This document shows, piece by piece, positions 11,857 to 13,223 of a stretch of DNA of 13,223 bases; position 1 is the first letter of the stretch; the number at the start of each line of letters is the position of its first letter. Origin of the DNA: JBBKWQ01 sp037969115 (lineage in GTDB: Bacteria; Actinomycetota; Acidimicrobiia; Acidimicrobiales; Ilumatobacteraceae); the NCBI GenBank assembly GCA_037969115.1, contig JBBKWQ010000155.1, positions 1 through 13,223 of the forward strand. Direction: 5' to 3'. The translations under genes were made by a program, and so were the position numbers. The notes under the pieces were generated by a model. That model searched no databases, had not been told where the DNA came from, and was given only the letters and a program-made list of their open reading frames with translations.

Positions 11857-13223
11857 ATGATTTTTGACGGCTACGTGCATCAGCTGCCCGACACCGACCC
11901 ATCCGAAACCCAGGAATGGCTCGACTCACTCGACGCGGTGGTTGACACACACGGCAAGACCCGGGCTCGCTTCTTGTTGACGAAGCTGCTCGACCGGGCC
12001 ACGGCCAGTCAGGTGAGTTTTCCCGCAACCGTGAGCACGCCGTACGTGAACACGATCCCCCGCGAACAGGAACCGTGGTTCGCCGGCGACGAGCACATCG
12101 AGCGCCGGATCAGAGCATTCGTCCGCTGGAACGCTGCCATGATGGTCGTCAAGGCCAACAAGGCTGCCGACGGGATCGGCGGCCACCTCTCGACGTTCGC
12201 CAGCTCGGCGGCACTGTACGAGATCGGGTTCAGCCACTTCTTCCGCGGCAAGGACTCCGGCCATCCAGGTGATCACGTGTACTTCCAGGGTCACGCCGCC
12301 CCAGGCATCTACGCACGGGCATACCTCGAAGGACGTCTCACCGCTGATGACCTCGACCACTTCCGCCGCGAAATCGGACGCGGAGGCCGTGGCCTGTCGA
12401 GCTACCCGCATCCCAGGCTCATGCCCGACTTCTGGGAGTTTCCCACGGTGTCGATGGGGCTCGGACCCATCACGGCGCTGTACCACGCACGTTTCAATCG
12501 ATACCTCCTGAACCGCAAGATCGACGACACGTCGCAGAGTCGAGTGTGGGCCTTCCTCGGTGACGGCGAGTGCGACGAGCCGGAGACACTCGGCGCCATC
12601 TCGCTCGCCTCGCGGGAACAACTCGACAACCTGATCTTCGTGGTGAACTGCAACCTCCAGCGCCTCGATGGCCCGGTACGCGGCAACGGCAAGGTCATCC
12701 AGGAACTCGAAGCGGTGTTTCGCGGTGCTGGATGGAACGTCATCAAGGTGATCTGGGGCTCCAAGTGGGACGAGCTGCTCGCTCAGGACAAAGACGGCGT
12801 TCTGCTCAACAAGATGAACAACACCGTCGACGGCGAGTTCCAGCGGTACGCCGTCGAGAGCGGTGCCTACATTCGCGAGCACTTCTTCGGACCCGACCCG
12901 AGGTTGCGACAGATGGTGTCGCACCTCACCGACGACGACCTCCGCAACCTTCCCCGCGGCGGTCACGACTACCGCAAGCTCTTCGCTGCCTACAAAGCCG
13001 CGACCGAGAACCTCGGCAGCGGTCGACCTACCGTGATCCTCAGCAAGTCGGTCAAGGGATGGACACTCGGCGAAGGATTCGAGGGTCGCAACTCGACCCA
13101 CTCCATCAAGAAGATGACCAAGCAACAGCTGCTCGATCTCCGTGACAGGTTGCACCTCCACGACGAGATCCCGGAGGAAACGATTCAGGCCGACGACCCG
13201 CCGTACTTCCGCCCGTCCGAAGA
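11857..13223 (+). CDS. aceE: Pyruvate dehydrogenase E1 component, homodimeric type (5' half, cut by the window end)
   Basis: The first 455 codons of AceE, usually about 890-930 residues. The enzyme decarboxylates pyruvate with thiamine diphosphate and passes the acetyl group to the E2 lipoyl domain, feeding the citric acid cycle. Visible landmarks are YVNTIPREQEPWFAGDE, RWNAAMMVVKAN, GGHLSTFASSAALYEIGF, GHAAPGIYARAYLEGRL with His146, SYPHPRLMPDFWEFPTVSMG, and the thiamine/metal motif GDGECDEPE (235-243) ending in NCN (264-266) with NLQRLDGPVRGNGK after it. RGGHDYRK and FEGRNSTHSIKKM are also typical. The protein starts about 30 residues shorter at the N-terminus than mycobacterial AceE. Family members usually read HASPG; here it is HAAPG. 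No stop occurs before the window end. No lipoyl or E2/E3 gene is visible upstream. Confidence 0.96.
   Translation, partial: MIFDGYVHQLPDTDPSETQEWLDSLDAVVDTHGKTRARFLLTKLLDRATASQVSFPATVSTPYVNTIPREQEPWFAGDEHIERRIRAFVRWNAAMMVVKANKAADGIGGHLSTFASSAALYEIGFSHFFRGKDSGHPGDHVYFQGHAAPGIYARAYLEGRLTADDLDHFRREIGRGGRGLSSYPHPRLMPDFWEFPTVSMGLGPITALYHARFNRYLLNRKIDDTSQSRVWAFLGDGECDEPETLGAISLASREQLDNLIFVVNCNLQRLDGPVRGNGKVIQELEAVFRGAGWNVIKVIWGSKWDELLAQDKDGVLLNKMNNTVDGEFQRYAVESGAYIREHFFGPDPRLRQMVSHLTDDDLRNLPRGGHDYRKLFAAYKAATENLGSGRPTVILSKSVKGWTLGEGFEGRNSTHSIKKMTKQQLLDLRDRLHLHDEIPEETIQADDPPYFRPSE

Noticed and set aside
11926..13161. Minus-strand open frame of 411 codons at the right end
   Set aside because: It is antisense to aceE, which matches its family along the whole visible length.

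Overview
This window looks like chromosomal DNA from a high-GC actinobacterium. The gene style (many GTG starts, few Shine-Dalgarno sequences, -10-like boxes sitting right before start codons, secreted SGNH proteins ending in Cys-pair beta repeats, a homodimeric-type AceE) suggests the class Acidimicrobiia, perhaps an Ilumatobacter relative. The taxon is an inference from style, not from a database match.

Left part (1-2923), household genes on the + strand. A partial gene leaves the left edge on the minus strand. Next come a TIGR01777/YfcH-type NAD(P)-binding epimerase, a MarR-family regulator, and an ArgJ-type glutamate/ornithine acetyltransferase whose ATG overlaps the regulator's stop (ATGA), so the last two form a two-gene operon.

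Centre (2964-11788), a nearly uninterrupted block of envelope and secreted proteins. On the minus strand lie an AT3 membrane acyltransferase fused to an SGNH domain (OatA/OafA-like layout), RNase HI, and a large secreted protein joining a SpoIID/LytB domain, a peptidoglycan-binding insert, an SGNH esterase domain and one Cys-pair repeat. Divergent from the acyltransferase, with only 70 bp between the start codons, are two secreted SGNH proteins overlapping by GTGA, each with three copies of the same Cys-pair repeat. The block thus holds four SGNH domains and seven repeats. A reasonable but unproven reading is an acyl-ester system of the cell wall: the membrane enzyme adds O-acyl groups, secreted SGNH enzymes remove them, and the SpoIID domain cuts glycan strands once the muramic acid C6 hydroxyl is free.

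Right edge (11857-13223): the first half of aceE, the E1 subunit of pyruvate dehydrogenase, open at the window end.

I see no tRNA, rRNA, CRISPR array, insertion sequence or integrase. The most notable signals are the acyl-ester gene block, the repeat whose boundaries are permuted between adjacent genes, an abrupt codon-usage change in the last 340 bp of the SpoIID-SGNH gene, and three short boxes spaced exactly 11 bp apart upstream of that gene.
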